From NCBI GenBank assembly GCA_034419075.1, contig DAOULR010000001.1:1-64000 (forward strand): 64,000 nt of DNA, given 5' to 3'. The position numbers were made by a program, and so were the translations under genes. Source of the DNA: E44-bin88 sp034419075 (GTDB taxonomy: Bacteria; Chloroflexota; Dehalococcoidia; Dehalococcoidales; BS750m-G39). The notes below the pieces were generated by a model. It was not told the DNA's origin and made no database searches. It saw only the letters and a program-made list of their open reading frames with translations. Positions 62,687-64,000 of this stretch are shown here, piece by piece (the first letter of the stretch is position 1; the number at the start of each line of letters is the position of its first letter).

Positions 62687-63817
62687 CTATAACCCTAACT
62701 CCCGGGCTATCTTCTCGCGATGGAAATCAGCATCGCCAAATGCAATCTCGGCGGCCTTGGCCCGCCTGGTGTATAGCTCTAAGTCTAAGTCTTTAGTCCA
62801 GCCAATAGCGCCATGGATCTGGTGACTTAAGGCGGTAACCCGGCGATAGGCCTCACTGCACCAAGCCTTGGCTATAGCCACCTCTTTTGAACAGGGAAGT
62901 CCTTCATCTATCATCCAGGCTGCCTTATAGGTATGGAACCTAGAGGCATCAACATCTATGGCTATATTGACACAATAATGCTGGATGGCCTGAAAACTGC
63001 CGATGGGACGTCCGAATTGGGTCCTTTCTTTGGCATAACTAACCGTCATATCCAGAACCCGCTGGGCCCCACCTACCATATCAGCGCATTTGGCCACAGC
63101 TGCCCGCTCCAGAATTTTCCCCACACCCTTCCCAGCCCGGCCGACTTCCCCGATTACACTTTCTCGTGGCACCTTTATGCTATTAAAGTTGACCTCAAAC
63201 TGCTTGTCACCGGCTATAGTCTTAAGCAGCGTGTAATCTATGCCGGGGCTCTTGGCATCGACCAGGAAAAGGCTAACGCCTTGATCCGCCCTACTGCCCT
63301 CAGTTCGGGCACTAACAACCAGATAATCAGCGATGTGGGCATCAGGAACAAAGAGCTTGGTGCCGGTAAGGAGGTATCCGTCTTCATCGGCAATAGCCTG
63401 ACAGCTAATATCAGCCGGGTCATAACTATCGCTTGGTTCAACTAGAGCTAAGGTGCAGACTATATCCCCCCTAGCTATGCGGGGCAAGAGCTTCCCTTTT
63501 TGTTCTTCACTGCCCATATCCAGGATAGTCAGACCACCCAGAACTACTGTGGGTAGGAAAGGAGAGGGCAGGCAAGCTCGTCCCATTTCCTCAAGCAGTA
63601 CAACCAAGTCTGAAAAGCTGCCCCCATTTCCTTCGTACCTTTCCGGGAATGGTAGTGCCATCCAACCCAACTCCGCCATGCTGTGCCATAGCTGGGCTGA
63701 ATACCCTATCTCATCTTCTTCCATCTCCCTAACCAGCTTCTTAGGGCACTCTTTCTCCAGAAAATCACGAGCCGTTCTCTTTAATAGCTCCTGCCCTTCA
63801 GAAAGGGAAAAATCCAC
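62687..63817 (-). CDS. acyl-CoA dehydrogenase
   Basis: 376 residues, normal ACAD length. ALVEPSDSYDP flavin/substrate loop, ERTQFGRPIGSFQAIQH, and C-terminal HQIHGAIGWTKDLDLELYTRRAK. No Glu at the MCAD position (no YEGT motif), as in one subunit type of the heteromeric ACADs of steroid degradation, so pairing with the next gene is possible. Confidence 0.9.
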   Translation of the reverse strand: MDFSLSEGQELLKRTARDFLEKECPKKLVREMEEDEIGYSAQLWHSMAELGWMALPFPERYEGNGGSFSDLVVLLEEMGRACLPSPFLPTVVLGGLTILDMGSEEQKGKLLPRIARGDIVCTLALVEPSDSYDPADISCQAIADEDGYLLTGTKLFVPDAHIADYLVVSARTEGSRADQGVSLFLVDAKSPGIDYTLLKTIAGDKQFEVNFNSIKVPRESVIGEVGRAGKGVGKILERAAVAKCADMVGGAQRVLDMTVSYAKERTQFGRPIGSFQAIQHYCVNIAIDVDASRFHTYKAAWMIDEGLPCSKEVAIAKAWCSEAYRRVTALSHQIHGAIGWTKDLDLELYTRRAKAAEIAFGDADFHREKIARELGL

Positions 63818-63853
63818 CTCTTACCTCCTTAATTCGGGGTTGAACCCTTCAGA

Positions 63854-64000
63854 CTAACCTCGGGGCAGTCCCAGACCCCTAGTAGCCACGATATTCCTCT
63901 GGATTTCTGATGTGCCCGTGAAAAGAGTAAAGGCAAAGGTCTCTAGGTACCAGCGCTCTATTAAACCTTGGAGCACCGCCCATTTGGAGCCCTCCGCTAG
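63854..64000 (-). CDS. acyl-CoA dehydrogenase, C-terminal part only (runs off window)
   Basis: The last 48 codons read LAEGSKWAVLQGLIERWY and then FTGTSEIQRNIVATRGLG before a TAG at 63854-63856. TGTSEIQRN is the ACAD C-terminal signature. The remainder lies beyond 64000. It is 36 bases upstream of the other ACAD gene, suggesting a two-subunit enzyme. Confidence 0.88.
   Translation of the reverse strand, partial: LAEGSKWAVLQGLIERWYLETFAFTLFTGTSEIQRNIVATRGLGLPRG

Overview
The window looks like a chromosomal piece of an anaerobic Chloroflexota bacterium of the Dehalococcoidia type. This is inferred from three things: a 23S rRNA gene not preceded by 16S, a single long ribosomal-protein operon whose S12, S3 and S17 carry charged Lys/Glu/Ala tails, and a right half full of CoA-linked, oxygen-independent catabolic genes. 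No database search was possible, so the taxonomy is an inference.

Layout. (1) 1-2684: 23S rRNA on the minus strand, 3' end cut by the window edge, with its own promoter, a boxA-like site and a structured leader. (2) 3072-23172: one collinear plus-strand block (str-S10-spc-alpha, then L13-S9): rpsL, rpsG, fusA (no tuf), S10 to L15, secY, adk, map, infA, rpmJ, S13, S11, S4, rpoA, L17, truA, L13, S9. (3) 23240-23492: tRNA-Leu(CAG), tRNA-Arg(GCG) and tRNA-Val(TAC) behind a strong promoter. (4) 23448-32056: an apparent genomic island. The 3' half of tRNA-Val plus 76 bp of flank (121 bp) is repeated directly at 31895-32015. Between the copies are a secreted papain-like/beta-helix protein, a GT4 glycosyltransferase, a GT-C-like membrane protein, a 51-residue membrane protein, a small SMR/ArnE-like protein and a methyltransferase: a surface-polysaccharide or envelope cargo with no visible integrase. 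(5) 32099-38084: an ACT-domain protein, then an OYE-type Fe-S flavoenzyme, SnoaL-like protein, zinc alcohol dehydrogenase, iron-sulfur flavoprotein and PhlG/phloretin-hydrolase-like C-C hydrolase. (6) 38122-47398 (minus): TRAP transporter, two 6-oxocamphor-hydrolase-like crotonases, a molybdopterin enzyme and a glutaconate-type CoA-transferase. (7) 47744-56871: HMG-CoA-synthase-like/DUF35 protein, thiolase, MarR regulator (minus), SDR, AbfD/HpaB-like flavoprotein, 3-hydroxyacyl-CoA dehydrogenase, acyl-CoA dehydrogenase with a winged-helix tail, SnoaL-like protein. (8) 56927-64000: second OYE-type enzyme, DRE-TIM acyltransferase/lyase, nitroreductase, SCOT-type CoA-transferase, and two acyl-CoA dehydrogenases (one cut by the edge).

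Working together: the 32.8-64 kb genes read as one catabolic locus. TRAP uptake, enone reduction (OYE), alcohol/ketone interconversion (ADH, SDR), hydrolytic opening of beta-diketones (two crotonases and a PhlG-like enzyme), CoA transfer, then beta-oxidation and thiolysis. The substrate is unknown; a cyclic polyketone, terpenoid, steroid-like ring or flavonoid/phloroglucinol-type compound would fit. A 78-bp bidirectional promoter/operator is present twice in inverted orientation, once before the TRAP operon and once between marR and the SDR gene, which ties both operons to the MarR regulator. Several enzymes have lost the expected catalytic or cluster-binding residues, so their chemistry may be new.
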